Source of the DNA: Heracleum sosnowskyi
Lineage: Eukaryota > Streptophyta > Magnoliopsida > Apiales > Apiaceae
Direction: 5' to 3'
DNA: 64,000 nucleotides
NCBI GenBank assembly: GCA_030848705.1
Contig: JAUIZM010000025.1
Span: 1,674,001 to 1,738,000 of the forward strand
The translations under genes were made by a program, and so were the position numbers. This document shows, one piece after another, positions 36,613 to 49,268 of this stretch (position 1 is its first letter; every line of letters starts with the position of its first letter). The notes beneath the pieces are model-generated. The model was given only the letters and a program-made list of their open reading frames with translations, was not told the DNA's origin and ran no database searches.

Positions 36613-36779
36613 CTATAGAAGGAAAATGGGGAAAAATTGACGCGGGCCGTTTGTGGATATTTTCTCGTAGTTTGACCCTATGGGTTTATAGAGTTGCAGA
36701 AAACTTCATTTGCGGCTATCCGTGCCTGAATCGGAGCAGATACCAGGAGACACCCGATTACGTTTACTTCTAAAGGGAG
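36613..36779. repeat. 167-bp unit, ccgtttgtgg lineage, copy 1
   Basis: Lacks one T (gggccgtttgtgg), starts ctatagaagg and carries gacgcggg. Around the deletion it looks B - A - B, a possible gene-conversion patch. The frame change opens a spurious 76-codon frame at 36543-36773. Confidence 0.92.
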
Positions 36780-38459
36780 CTATACGAGAAAAATGGAGAA
36801 AAATTGAAGTGGGCCGGTTTGTGGATATTTTCTCGTAGTGTGACCCTTTGGGTTTATAGAATTGCAGAAAAGTTCATTTGGGGCTGTCCGTGCCTGAATC
36901 GGAGCAGATACCAGGAGACGCCCGATTACGTTTACTTCTAAAGGGAGCTATACAAGAAAAATGGGGAAAAATTGAAGCGGGCCCTTTTGTAGATATTTTC
37001 TCGTAGTTTGACCCTATGGGTTTATAGAGTTGCAGAAAACTTCATTTGCGGCTGTCCGTGCCTGAATCGGAGCAGATACCAGGAGAAGCCCGATTACGTT
37101 TACTTCTAAAGGGAGCTATACGAGAAAAATGGAGAAAAATTGAAGCGGGCCGGTTTGTGGATATTTTCTCGTAGTGTGACCCTTTGGGTTTATAGAATTG
37201 CAGAAAAGTTCATTTGGGGCTGTCTGTGCCTGAATCGGAGCAGATACCAGGAGACGCCCGATTACGTTTACCTCTAAAGGGAGCTATACAAGGAAAATGG
37301 GTAAAAATTGAAGCGGGCCGTTTTGTTGATATTTTCTAGTAGTTTGACCCTATGGGTTTATAGAGTTGCAAAAAACTTCATTTGCGGCTGTCCGTGCCTG
37401 AATCAGAGCAGATACTAGGAGACGCCCGATTACGTTTATTTCTAAAGGGAGCTATACAAGGAAAATGGAGAAAAATTGAAGCGGGCCGGTTTGTGGATAT
37501 TTTCTCGTAGTGTGACCCTATGGGTTTATAGAATTGCAGAAAAGTTCATTTGGGGCTGTCGGTGCCTGAATCGGAGCAGATACCAGGAGACGCCCGATTA
37601 CGTTTACCTCTAAAGAGAGCTATACAAGGAAAATGGGGAAAAATTGACGCGGGCCGTTTTGTAGATATTTTCTCGTAGCTTGACCCTATGGGTTTATAGA
37701 GTTGCAGAAAACTTCATTTGCGGCTGTCCGTGCCTGAATCGGAGCAGATACGAGGAGACGCCCGATTACGTTTACTTCTAAAGGGAGCTATACAAGGAAA
37801 ATGGAGAAAAATTGAAGCGGGCCGGTTTGTGGATATTTTCTCGTAGTGTGACCCTATAGTTTTATAGAATTGCAGAAAAGTTCATTTGGGGCTGTCCGTG
37901 CCTGAATCGGAGCAGATACCAGGAGACGCCCGATTACGTTTACCTCTAAAGGGAGCTATACAAGGAAAATGGGGAAAACTTGACGCGGGCCGTTTTGTAG
38001 ATATTTTCTCGTAGTTTGACCCTATGGGTTTATAGAGTTGCAGAAAACTTCATTTGCGGCTGTCCGTGCCTGAATCGGAGCAGATACGAGGAGACGCCCG
38101 ATTACGTTTACCTCTAAAGGGAGCTATACAAGGAAAATGGGTAAAAATTGAAGCGGGCCGTTTTGTTGATATTTTCTCGTAGTTTGACCCTATGGGTTTA
38201 TAGAGTTGCAAAAAACTTCATTTGCGGCTATCCGTGCCTGAATCGGAGCAGATACGAGGAGACGCCCGATTACGTTTACTTCTAAAGGGAGCTATACAAG
38301 GAAAATGGAGAAAAATTGAAGCGGGCCGGTTTGTGGATATTTTCTCGTAGTGTGACCCTATGGGTTTATAGAATTGCAGAAAAGTTCATTTGGGGCTGTC
38401 CGTGCCTGAATCGGAGCAGATACCAGGAGACGCCCGATTACGTTTACCTCTAAAGGGAG

Positions 38460-38558
38460 CTATACAAGGAAAATGGGGAAAAATTGAAGCGGGCCGTTTT
38501 GTAGATATTTTCTCGTAGTGTGACCCTTTGGGTTTATTACGTTTACCTCTAAAGGGAG
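38460..38558. repeat. 99-bp truncated unit 18 (B/A recombinant type)
   Basis: Copy of unit 17 at a shift of 3458 bp. Confidence 0.95.
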
Positions 38559-40070
38559 CTATACAAGGAAAATGGGGGAAAATTGAAGCGGGCCGTTTTG
38601 TAGATATTTTCTCGTAGTTTGACCCTATGGGTTTATAGAGTTGCAGAAAACTTCATTTCTGGCTGTCCGTGCCTGAATCCGAGCAGATACCAGGAGACGC
38701 CCGATTACGTTTACCTCTAAAGGGAGTTATACAAGAAAAATGGGGAAAAATTGAAGCGGGCCCTTTTGTAGATATTTTCTCGTAGTTTGACCCTATGGGT
38801 TTATAGAGTTGCAAAAAACTTCATTTGCGGCTATCCGTGCCTGAATCGGAGCAGATACGAGGAGACGCCCGATTACGTTTACTTCTAAAGGGAGCTATAC
38901 AAGGAAAATGGAGAAAAATTGAAGCGGGCCGGTTTGTGGATATTTTCTCGTAGTGTGACCCTATGGGTTTATAGAATTGCAGAAAAGTTCATTTGGGGTT
39001 GTTCGTACCTGAATCAGAGCAGATACCAGGAGACGCCCGATTACGTTTACCTCTAAAGGGAGCTATACAAGGAAAATGGGGAAAAATTGAAGCGGGCCGT
39101 TTTGTAGATATTTTCTCGTAGTTTGACCCTATGTGTTTATAGAGTTGCAGAAAACTTCATTTGCGGCTGTCCGTGCCTGAATCGGAGCAGATACCAGGAG
39201 ACGCCCGATTACGTTTACTTCTAAAGGGAGCTATACAAGGAAAATAGCGAAAAATTGAAGCGGGTCGGTTTGTGGATATTTTCTCGTAGTGTGACCCTAT
39301 GGGTTTATAGAATTGCAGAAAAGTTCATTTGGGGCTGTCTGTGCCTAAATCGGAGCAGATACCAGGAGACGCCCGATTACGTTTACCTCTAAAGGGAGCT
39401 ATACAAGGAAAATGGGGAAAAATTGACGCGGGCCGTTTTGTAGATATTTTCTCGTAGTTTGACCCTATGAGTTTATAGAGTTGCAGAAAACTTCATTTGC
39501 GGCTGTCCGTGCCTGAATCGGAGCAGATACTAGGAGACGCCCGATTACGTTTACTTCTAAAGGGAGCTATACAAGGAAAATGGAGAAAAATTGAAGCGGG
39601 CCGGTTTGTGGATATTTTCTCGTAGTGTGACCCTATGGGTTTATAGAATTGCAGAAAAGTTCATTTGGGGCTGTCCGTGCCTGAATCGGAGCAGATACCA
39701 GGAGACGCCCGATTACGTTTACCTCTAAAGGGAGCTATACAAAGAAAATGGGGGAAAATTGAAGCGGGCCGTTTTGTAGATATTTTCTCGTAGTTTGACC
39801 CTATGGGTTTATAGAGTTGCAGAAAACTTCATTTACGGCTGTCCGTGCCTGAATCGGAGCAGATACCAGGAGACGCCCGATTACGTTTACTTCTAAAGGG
39901 AGCTATACAAGGAAAATAGAGAAAAATTGAAGCGGGCCGGTTTGTGGATATTTTCTCGTAGTGTGACCCTATGGGTTTATAGAATTGCAGAAAAGTTCAT
40001 TTGGGGCTGTCCGTGCCTGAATCGGAGCAGATACCAGGAGACGCCCGATTACGTTTACCTCTAAAGGGAG

Positions 40071-40237
40071 CTATAGAAGGAAAATGGGGAAAAATTGACG
40101 CGGGCCGTTTGTGGATATTTTCTCGTAGTTTGACCCTATGGGTTTATAGAGTTGCAGAAAACTTCATTTGCGGCTATCCGTGCCTGAATCGGAGCAGATA
40201 CCAGGAGACACCCGATTACGTTTACTTCTAAAGGGAG
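40071..40237. repeat. 167-bp unit, ccgtttgtgg lineage, copy 2
   Basis: Copy of 36613-36779 at a shift of 3458 bp, with the same ctatagaagg start. Confidence 0.92.
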
Positions 40238-41917
40238 CTATACGAGAAAAATGGAGAAAAATTGAAGTGGGCCGGTTTGTGGATATTTTCTCGTAGTGTG
40301 ACCCTTTGGGTTTATAGAATTGCAGAAAAGTTCATTTGGGGCTGTCCGTGCCTGAATCGGAGCAGATACCAGGAGACGCCCGATTACGTTTACTTCTAAA
40401 GGGAGCTATACAAGAAAAATGGGGAAAAATTGAAGCGGGCCCTTTTGTAGATATTTTCTCGTAGTTTGACCCTATGGGTTTATAGAGTTGCAGAAAACTT
40501 CATTTGCGGCTGTCCGTGCCTGAATCGGAGCAGATACCAGGAGAAGCCCGATTACGTTTACTTCTAAAGGGAGCTATACGAGAAAAATGGAGAAAAATTG
40601 AAGCGGGCCGGTTTGTGGATATTTTCTCGTAGTGTGACCCTTTGGGTTTATAGAATTGCAGAAAAGTTCATTTGGGGCTGTCTGTGCCTGAATCGGAGCA
40701 GATACCAGGAGACGCCCGATTACGTTTACCTCTAAAGGGAGCTATACAAGGAAAATGGGTAAAAATTGAAGCGGGCCGTTTTGTTGATATTTTCTAGTAG
40801 TTTGACCCTATGGGTTTATAGAGTTGCAAAAAACTTCATTTGCGGCTGTCCGTGCCTGAATCAGAGCAGATACTAGGAGACGCCCGATTACGTTTATTTC
40901 TAAAGGGAGCTATACAAGGAAAATGGAGAAAAATTGAAGCGGGCCGGTTTGTGGATATTTTCTCGTAGTGTGACCCTATGGGTTTATAGAATTGCAGAAA
41001 AGTTCATTTGGGGCTGTCGGTGCCTGAATCGGAGCAGATACCAGGAGACGCCCGATTACGTTTACCTCTAAAGAGAGCTATACAAGGAAAATGGGGAAAA
41101 ATTGACGCGGGCCGTTTTGTAGATATTTTCTCGTAGCTTGACCCTATGGGTTTATAGAGTTGCAGAAAACTTCATTTGCGGCTGTCCGTGCCTGAATCGG
41201 AGCAGATACGAGGAGACGCCCGATTACGTTTACTTCTAAAGGGAGCTATACAAGGAAAATGGAGAAAAATTGAAGCGGGCCGGTTTGTGGATATTTTCTC
41301 GTAGTGTGACCCTATAGTTTTATAGAATTGCAGAAAAGTTCATTTGGGGCTGTCCGTGCCTGAATCGGAGCAGATACCAGGAGACGCCCGATTACGTTTA
41401 CCTCTAAAGGGAGCTATACAAGGAAAATGGGGAAAACTTGACGCGGGCCGTTTTGTAGATATTTTCTCGTAGTTTGACCCTATGGGTTTATAGAGTTGCA
41501 GAAAACTTCATTTGCGGCTGTCCGTGCCTGAATCGGAGCAGATACGAGGAGACGCCCGATTACGTTTACCTCTAAAGGGAGCTATACAAGGAAAATGGGT
41601 AAAAATTGAAGCGGGCCGTTTTGTTGATATTTTCTCGTAGTTTGACCCTATGGGTTTATAGAGTTGCAAAAAACTTCATTTGCGGCTATCCGTGCCTGAA
41701 TCGGAGCAGATACGAGGAGACGCCCGATTACGTTTACTTCTAAAGGGAGCTATACAAGGAAAATGGAGAAAAATTGAAGCGGGCCGGTTTGTGGATATTT
41801 TCTCGTAGTGTGACCCTATGGGTTTATAGAATTGCAGAAAAGTTCATTTGGGGCTGTCCGTGCCTGAATCGGAGCAGATACCAGGAGACGCCCGATTACG
41901 TTTACCTCTAAAGGGAG

Positions 41918-42016
41918 CTATACAAGGAAAATGGGGAAAAATTGAAGCGGGCCGTTTTGTAGATATTTTCTCGTAGTGTGACCCTTTGGGTTTATTACGT
42001 TTACCTCTAAAGGGAG
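41918..42016. repeat. 99-bp truncated unit 19 (B/A recombinant type)
   Basis: Copy of unit 18 at a shift of 3458 bp. Confidence 0.95.
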
Positions 42017-43528
42017 CTATACAAGGAAAATGGGGGAAAATTGAAGCGGGCCGTTTTGTAGATATTTTCTCGTAGTTTGACCCTATGGGTTTATAGAGTT
42101 GCAGAAAACTTCATTTCTGGCTGTCCGTGCCTGAATCCGAGCAGATACCAGGAGACGCCCGATTACGTTTACCTCTAAAGGGAGTTATACAAGAAAAATG
42201 GGGAAAAATTGAAGCGGGCCCTTTTGTAGATATTTTCTCGTAGTTTGACCCTATGGGTTTATAGAGTTGCAAAAAACTTCATTTGCGGCTATCCGTGCCT
42301 GAATCGGAGCAGATACGAGGAGACGCCCGATTACGTTTACTTCTAAAGGGAGCTATACAAGGAAAATGGAGAAAAATTGAAGCGGGCCGGTTTGTGGATA
42401 TTTTCTCGTAGTGTGACCCTATGGGTTTATAGAATTGCAGAAAAGTTCATTTGGGGTTGTTCGTACCTGAATCAGAGCAGATACCAGGAGACGCCCGATT
42501 ACGTTTACCTCTAAAGGGAGCTATACAAGGAAAATGGGGAAAAATTGAAGCGGGCCGTTTTGTAGATATTTTCTCGTAGTTTGACCCTATGTGTTTATAG
42601 AGTTGCAGAAAACTTCATTTGCGGCTGTCCGTGCCTGAATCGGAGCAGATACCAGGAGACGCCCGATTACGTTTACTTCTAAAGGGAGCTATACAAGGAA
42701 AATAGCGAAAAATTGAAGCGGGTCGGTTTGTGGATATTTTCTCGTAGTGTGACCCTATGGGTTTATAGAATTGCAGAAAAGTTCATTTGGGGTTGTCTGT
42801 GCCTAAATCGGAGCAGATACCAGGAGACGCCCGATTACGTTTACCTCTAAAGGGAGCTATACAAGGAAAATGGGGAAAAATTGACGCGGGCCGTTTTGTA
42901 GATATTTTCTCGTAGTTTGACCCTATGAGTTTATAGAGTTGCAGAAAACTTCATTTGCGGCTGTCCGTGCCTGAATCGGAGCAGATACTAGGAGACGCCC
43001 GATTACGTTTACTTCTAAAGGGAGCTATACAAGGAAAATGGAGAAAAATTGAAGCGGGCCGGTTTGTGGATATTTTCTCGTAGTGTGACCCTATGGGTTT
43101 ATAGAATTGCAGAAAAGTTCATTTGGGGCTGTCCGTGCCTGAATCGGAGCAGATACCAGGAGACGCCCGATTACGTTTACCTCTAAAGGGAGCTATACAA
43201 AGAAAATGGGGGAAAATTGAAGCGGGCCGTTTTGTAGATATTTTCTCGTAGTTTGACCCTATGGGTTTATAGAGTTGCAGAAAACTTCATTTACGGCTGT
43301 CCGTGCCTGAATCGGAGCAGATACCAGGAGACGCCCGATTACGTTTACTTCTAAAGGGAGCTATACAAGGAAAATAGAGAAAAATTGAAGCGGGCCGGTT
43401 TGTGGATATTTTCTCGTAGTGTGACCCTATGGGTTTATAGAATTGCAGAAAAGTTCATTTGGGGCTGTCCGTGCCTGAATCGGAGCAGATACCAGGAGAC
43501 GCCCGATTACGTTTACCTCTAAAGGGAG

Positions 43529-43695
43529 CTATAGAAGGAAAATGGGGAAAAATTGACGCGGGCCGTTTGTGGATATTTTCTCGTAGTTTGACCCTATGGG
43601 TTTATAGAGTTGCAGAAAACTTCATTTGCGGCTATCCGTGCCTGAATCGGAGCAGATACCAGGAGACACCCGATTACGTTTACTTCTAAAGGGAG
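43529..43695. repeat. 167-bp unit, ccgtttgtgg lineage, copy 3
   Basis: Copy of 40071-40237 at a shift of 3458 bp. Confidence 0.92.
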
Positions 43696-45039
43696 CTATA
43701 CGAGAAAAATGGAGAAAAATTGAAGTGGGCCGGTTTGTGGATATTTTCTCGTAGTGTGACCCTTTGGGTTTATAGAATTGCAGAAAAGTTCATTTGGGGC
43801 TGTCCGTGCCTGAATCGGAGCAGATACCAGGAGACGCCCGATTACGTTTACTTCTAAAGGGAGCTATACAAGAAAAATGGGGAAAAATTGAAGCGGGCCC
43901 TTTTGTAGATATTTTCTCGTAGTTTGACCCTATGGGTTTATAGAGTTGCAGAAAACTTCATTTGCGGCTGTCCGTGCCTGAATCGGAGCAGATACCAGGA
44001 GAAGCCCGATTACGTTTACTTCTAAAGGGAGCTATACGAGAAAAATGGAGAAAAATTGAAGCGGGCCGGTTTGTGGATATTTTCTCGTAGTGTGACCCTT
44101 TGGGTTTATAGAATTGCAGAAAAGTTCATTTGGGGCTGTCTGTGCCTGAATCGGAGCAGATACCAGGAGACGCCCGATTACGTTTACCTCTAAAGGGAGC
44201 TATACAAGGAAAATGGGTAAAAATTGAAGCGGGCCGTTTTGTTGATATTTTCTAGTAGTTTGACCCTATGGGTTTATAGAGTTGCAAAAAACTTCATTTG
44301 CGGCTGTCCGTGCCTGAATCAGAGCAGATACTAGGAGACGCCCGATTACGTTTATTTCTAAAGGGAGCTATACAAGGAAAATGGAGAAAAATTGAAGCGG
44401 GCCGGTTTGTGGATATTTTCTCGTAGTGTGACCCTATGGGTTTATAGAATTGCAGAAAAGTTCATTTGGGGCTGTCGGTGCCTGAATCGGAGCAGATACC
44501 AGGAGACGCCCGATTACGTTTACCTCTAAAGAGAGCTATACAAGGAAAATGGGGAAAAATTGACGCGGGCCGTTTTGTAGATATTTTCTCGTAGCTTGAC
44601 CCTATGGGTTTATAGAGTTGCAGAAAACTTCATTTGCGGCTGTCCGTGCCTGAATCGGAGCAGATACGAGGAGACGCCCGATTACGTTTACTTCTAAAGG
44701 GAGCTATACAAGGAAAATGGAGAAAAATTGAAGCGGGCCGGTTTGTGGATATTTTCTCGTAGTGTGACCCTATAGTTTTATAGAATTGCAGAAAAGTTCA
44801 TTTGGGGCTGTCCGTGCCTGAATCGGAGCAGATACCAGGAGACGCCCGATTACGTTTACCTCTAAAGGGAGCTATACAAGGAAAATGGGGAAAACTTGAC
44901 GCGGGCCGTTTTGTAGATATTTTCTCGTAGTTTGACCCTATGGGTTTATAGAGTTGCAGAAAACTTCATTTGCGGCTGTCCGTGCCTGAATCGGAGCAGA
45001 TACGAGGAGACGCCCGATTACGTTTACCTCTAAAGGGAG

Positions 45040-47154
45040 CTATACAAGGAAAATGGGTAAAAATTGAAGCGGGCCGTTTTGTTGATATTTTCTCGTAGTT
45101 TGACCCTATGGGTTTATAGAGTTGCAAAAAACTTCATTTGCGGCTATCCGTGCCTGAATCGGAGCAGATACGAGGAGACGCCCGATTACGTTTACTTCTA
45201 AAGGGAGCTATACAAGGAAAATGGAGAAAAATTGAAGCGGGCCGGTTTGTGGATATTTTCTCGTAGTGTGACCCTATGGGTTTATAGAATTGCAGAAAAG
45301 TTCATTTGGGGCTGTCCGTGCCTGAATCGGAGCAGATACCAGGAGACGCCCGATTACGTTTACCTCTAAAGGGAGCTATACAAGGAAAATGGGGAAAAAT
45401 TGAAGCGGGCCGTTTTGTAGATATTTTCTCGTAGTGTGACCCTTTGGGTTTATTACGTTTACCTCTAAAGGGAGCTATACAAGGAAAATGGGGGAAAATT
45501 GAAGCGGGCCGTTTTGTAGATATTTTCTCGTAGTTTGACCCTATGGGTTTATAGAGTTGCAGAAAACTTCATTTCTGGCTGTCCGTGCCTGAATCCGAGC
45601 AGATACCAGGAGACGCCCGATTACGTTTACCTCTAAAGGGAGTTATACAAGAAAAATGGGGAAAAATTGAAGCGGGCCCTTTTGTAGATATTTTCTCGTA
45701 GTTTGACCCTATGGGTTTATAGAGTTGCAAAAAACTTCATTTGCGGCTATCCGTGCCTGAATCGGAGCAGATACGAGGAGACGCCCGATTACGTTTACTT
45801 CTAAAGGGAGCTATACAAGGAAAATGGAGAAAAATTGAAGCGGGCCGGTTTGTGGATATTTTCTCGTAGTGTGACCCTATGGGTTTATAGAATTGCAGAA
45901 AAGTTCATTTGGGGTTGTTCGTACCTGAATCAGAGCAGATACCAGGAGACGCCCGATTACGTTTACCTCTAAAGGGAGCTATACAAGGAAAATGGGGAAA
46001 AATTGAAGCGGGCCGTTTTGTAGATATTTTCTCGTAGTTTGACCCTATGTGTTTATAGAGTTGCAGAAAACTTCATTTGCGGCTGTCCGTGCCTGAATCG
46101 GAGCAGATACCAGGAGACGCCCGATTACGTTTACTTCTAAAGGGAGCTATACAAGGAAAATAGCGAAAAATTGAAGCGGGCCGGTTTGTGGATATTTTCT
46201 CGTAGTGTGACCCTATGGGTTTATAGAATTGCAGAAAAGTTCATTTGGGGCTGTCTGTGCCTAAATCGGAGCAGATACCAGGAGACGCCCGATTACGTTT
46301 ACCTCTAAAGGGAGCTATACAAGGAAAATGGGGAAAAATTGACGCGGGCCGTTTTGTAGATATTTTCTCGTAGTTTGACCCTATGAGTTTATAGAGTTGC
46401 AGAAAACTTCATTTGCGGCTGTCCGTGCCTGAATCGGAGCAGATACTAGGAGACGCCCGATTACGTTTACTTCTAAAGGGAGCTATACAAGGAAAATGGA
46501 GAAAAATTGAAGCGGGCCGGTTTGTGGATATTTTCTCGTAGTGTGACCCTATGGGTTTATAGAATTGCAGAAAAGTTCATTTGGGGCTGTCGGTGCCTGA
46601 ATCGGAGCAGATACCAGGAGACGCCCGATTACGTTTACCTCTAAAGAGAGCTATACAAGGAAAATGGGGAAAAATTGACGCGGGCCGTTTTGTAGATATT
46701 TTCTCGTAGCTTGACCCTATGGGTTTATAGAGTTGCAGAAAACTTCATTTGCGGCTGTCCGTGCCTGAATCGGAGCAGATACGAGGAGACGCCCGATTAC
46801 GTTTACTTCTAAAGGGAGCTATACAAGGAAAATGGAGAAAAATTGAAGCGGGCCGGTTTGTGGATATTTTCTCGTAGTGTGACCCTATAGTTTTATAGAA
46901 TTGCAGAAAAGTTCATTTGGGGCTGTCCGTGCCTGAATCGGAGCAGATACCAGGAGACGCCCGATTACGTTTACCTCTAAAGGGAGCTATACAAGGAAAA
47001 TGGGGAAAACTTGACGCGGGCCGTTTTGTAGATATTTTCTCGTAGTTTGACCCTATGGGTTTATAGAGTTGCAGAAAACTTCATTTGCGGCTGTCCGTGC
47101 CTGAATCGGAGCAGATACGAGGAGACGCCCGATTACGTTTACCTCTAAAGGGAG
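45040..47154. repeat. 3458-bp higher-order repeat, copy 4 (8-monomer deletion, 2115 bp)
   Basis: Follows the repeat order from 45040 to about 46580, then jumps from the A unit before the 167-bp unit straight into the gtcggtgcc unit (near 46589). The missing 1343 bp equals eight units including the 167-bp one. It carries gcgggccgg at 46177-46185, where copies 1-3 have gcgggtcgg. Confidence 0.92.
45376..45474. repeat. 99-bp truncated unit 20 (B/A recombinant type)
   Basis: Copy of unit 19 at a shift of 3458 bp. Confidence 0.95.
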
Positions 47155-47490
47155 CTATACAAGGAAAATGGGTAAAAATTGAAGCGGGCCGTTTTGTTGA
47201 TATTTTCTCGTAGTTTGACCCTATGGGTTTATAGAGTTGCAAAAAACTTCATTTGCGGCTATCCGTGCCTGAATCGGAGCAGATACGAGGAGACGCCCGA
47301 TTACGTTTACTTCTAAAGGGAGCTATACAAGGAAAATGGAGAAAAATTGAAGCGGGCCGGTTTGTGGATATTTTCTCGTAGTGTGACCCTATGGGTTTAT
47401 AGAATTGCAGAAAAGTTCATTTGGGGCTGTCCGTGCCTGAATCGGAGCAGATACCAGGAGACGCCCGATTACGTTTACCTCTAAAGGGAG

Positions 47491-47589
47491 CTATACAAGG
47501 AAAATGGGGAAAAATTGAAGCGGGCCATTTTGTAGATATTTTCTCGTAGTGTGACCCTTTGGGTTTATTACGTTTACCTCTAAAGGGAG
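47491..47589. repeat. 99-bp truncated unit 21 (B/A recombinant type)
   Basis: Copy of unit 20 with gggccattttg in place of gggccgttttg; it lies 2115 bp downstream because of the deletion in copy 4. Confidence 0.95.
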
Positions 47590-49101
47590 CTATACAAGGA
47601 AAATGGGGGAAAATTGAAGCGGGCCATTTTGTAGATATTTTCTCGTAGTTTGACCCTATGGGTTTATAGAGTTGCAGAAAACTTCATTTCTGGCTGTCCG
47701 TGCCTGAATCCGAGCAGATACCAGGAGACGCCCGATTACGTTTACCTCTAAAGGGAGTTATACAAGAAAAATGGGGAAAAATTGAAGCGGGCCCTTTTGT
47801 AGATATTTTCTCGTAGTTTGACCCTATGGGTTTATAGAGTTGCAAAAAACTTCATTTGCGGCTATCCGTGCCTGAATCGGAGCAGATACGAGGAGACGCC
47901 CGATTACGTTTACTTCTAAAGGGAGCTATACAAGGAAAATGGAGAAAAATTGAAGCGGGCCGGTTTGTGGATATTTTCTCGTAGTGTGACCCTATGGGTT
48001 TATAGAATTGCAGAAAAGTTCATTTGGGGTTGTTCGTACCTGAATCAGAGCAGATACCAGGAGACGCCCGATTACGTTTACCTCTAAAGGGAGCTATACA
48101 AGGAAAATGGGGAAAAATTGAAGCGGGCCGTTTTGTAGATATTTTCTCGTAGTTTGACCCTATGTGTTTATAGAGTTGCAGAAAACTTCATTTGCGGCTG
48201 TCCGTGCCTGAATCGGAGCAGATACCAGGAGACGCCCGATTACGTTTACTTCTAAAGGGAGCTATACAAGGAAAATAGCGAAAAATTGAAGCGGGCCGGT
48301 TTGTGGATATTTTCTCGTAGTGTGACCCTATGGGTTTATAGAATTGCAGAAAAGTTCATTTGGGGCTGTCTGTGCCTAAATCGGAGCAGATACCAGGAGA
48401 CGCCCGATTACGTTTACCTCTAAAGGGAGCTATACAAGGAAAATGGGGAAAAATTGACGCGGGCCGTTTTGTAGATATTTTCTCGTAGTTTGACCCTATG
48501 AGTTTATAGAGTTGCAGAAAACTTCATTTGCGGCTGTCCGTGCCTGAATCGGAGCAGATACTAGGAGACGCCCGATTACGTTTACTTCTAAAGGGAGCTA
48601 TACAAGGAAAATGGAGAAAAATTGAAGCGGGCCGGTTTGTGGATATTTTCTCGTAGTGTGACCCTATGGGTTTATAGAATTGCAGAAAAGTTCATTTGGG
48701 GCTGTCCGTGCCTGAATCGGAGCAGATACCAGGAGACGCCCGATTACGTTTACCTCTAAAGGGAGCTATACAAAGAAAATGGGGGAAAATTGAAGCGGGC
48801 CGTTTTGTAGATATTTTCTCGTAGTTTGACCCTATGGGTTTATAGAGTTGCAGAAAACTTCATTTACGGCTGTCCGTGCCTGAATCGGAGCAGATACCAG
48901 GAGACGCCCGATTACGTTTACTTCTAAAGGGAGCTATACAAGGAAAATAGAGAAAAATTGAAGCGGGCCGGTTTGTGGATATTTTCTCGTAGTGTGACCC
49001 TATGGGTTTATAGAATTGCAGAAAAGTTCATTTGGGGCTGTCCGTGCCTGAATCGGAGCAGATACCAGGAGACGCCCGATTACGTTTACCTCTAAAGGGA
49101 G

Positions 49102-49268
49102 CTATATAAGGAAAATGGGGAAAAATTGACGCGGGCCGTTTGTGGATATTTTCTCGTAGTTTGACCCTATGGGTTTATAGAGTTGCAGAAAACTTCATTT
49201 GCGGCTATCCGTGCCTGAATCGGAGCAGATACCAGGAGACACCCGATTACGTTTACTTCTAAAGGGAG
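49102..49268. repeat. 167-bp unit, ccgtttgtgg lineage, copy 4
   Basis: Same one-T loss as 36613, but starts ctatataagg. The absence of the ctatagaagg variant suggests this copy keeps an earlier state. Confidence 0.9.

Larger units (their letters stand above)
34666..38123. repeat. 3458-bp higher-order repeat, copy 1
   Basis: Twenty-one units: 19 of 168 bp, one of 167 bp and one of 99 bp. Markers in order: recombinant truncated unit (35002), cttcatttctgg with aatccgagc, ttgttcgtacctg, ctatgtgttt, gcgggtcgg (35808), ctatgagttt, 167-bp unit (36613), gaagtgggcc, gagaagcccg, tctagtag, gtcggtgcc and ctatagtttta. The left edge is set by loss of the match to 37956-38123 upstream of 34666. Confidence 0.93.
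38124..41581. repeat. 3458-bp higher-order repeat, copy 2
   Basis: Same ordered markers as copy 1 at a shift of 3458 bp. I saw no difference from copy 1 at the diagnostic sites checked. Confidence 0.93.
41582..45039. repeat. 3458-bp higher-order repeat, copy 3
   Basis: Same ordered markers as copies 1 and 2. One difference was noted: ggttgtctg with T at 42793, where copies 1 and 2 have C. Confidence 0.93.

Noticed and set aside
36543..36773. 76-codon open frame, repeated at 40001-40231 and 43459-43689
   Set aside because: Conserved in three copies only because the 3458-bp repeat is nearly identical. It comes from a 1-bp deletion in the 167-bp unit.
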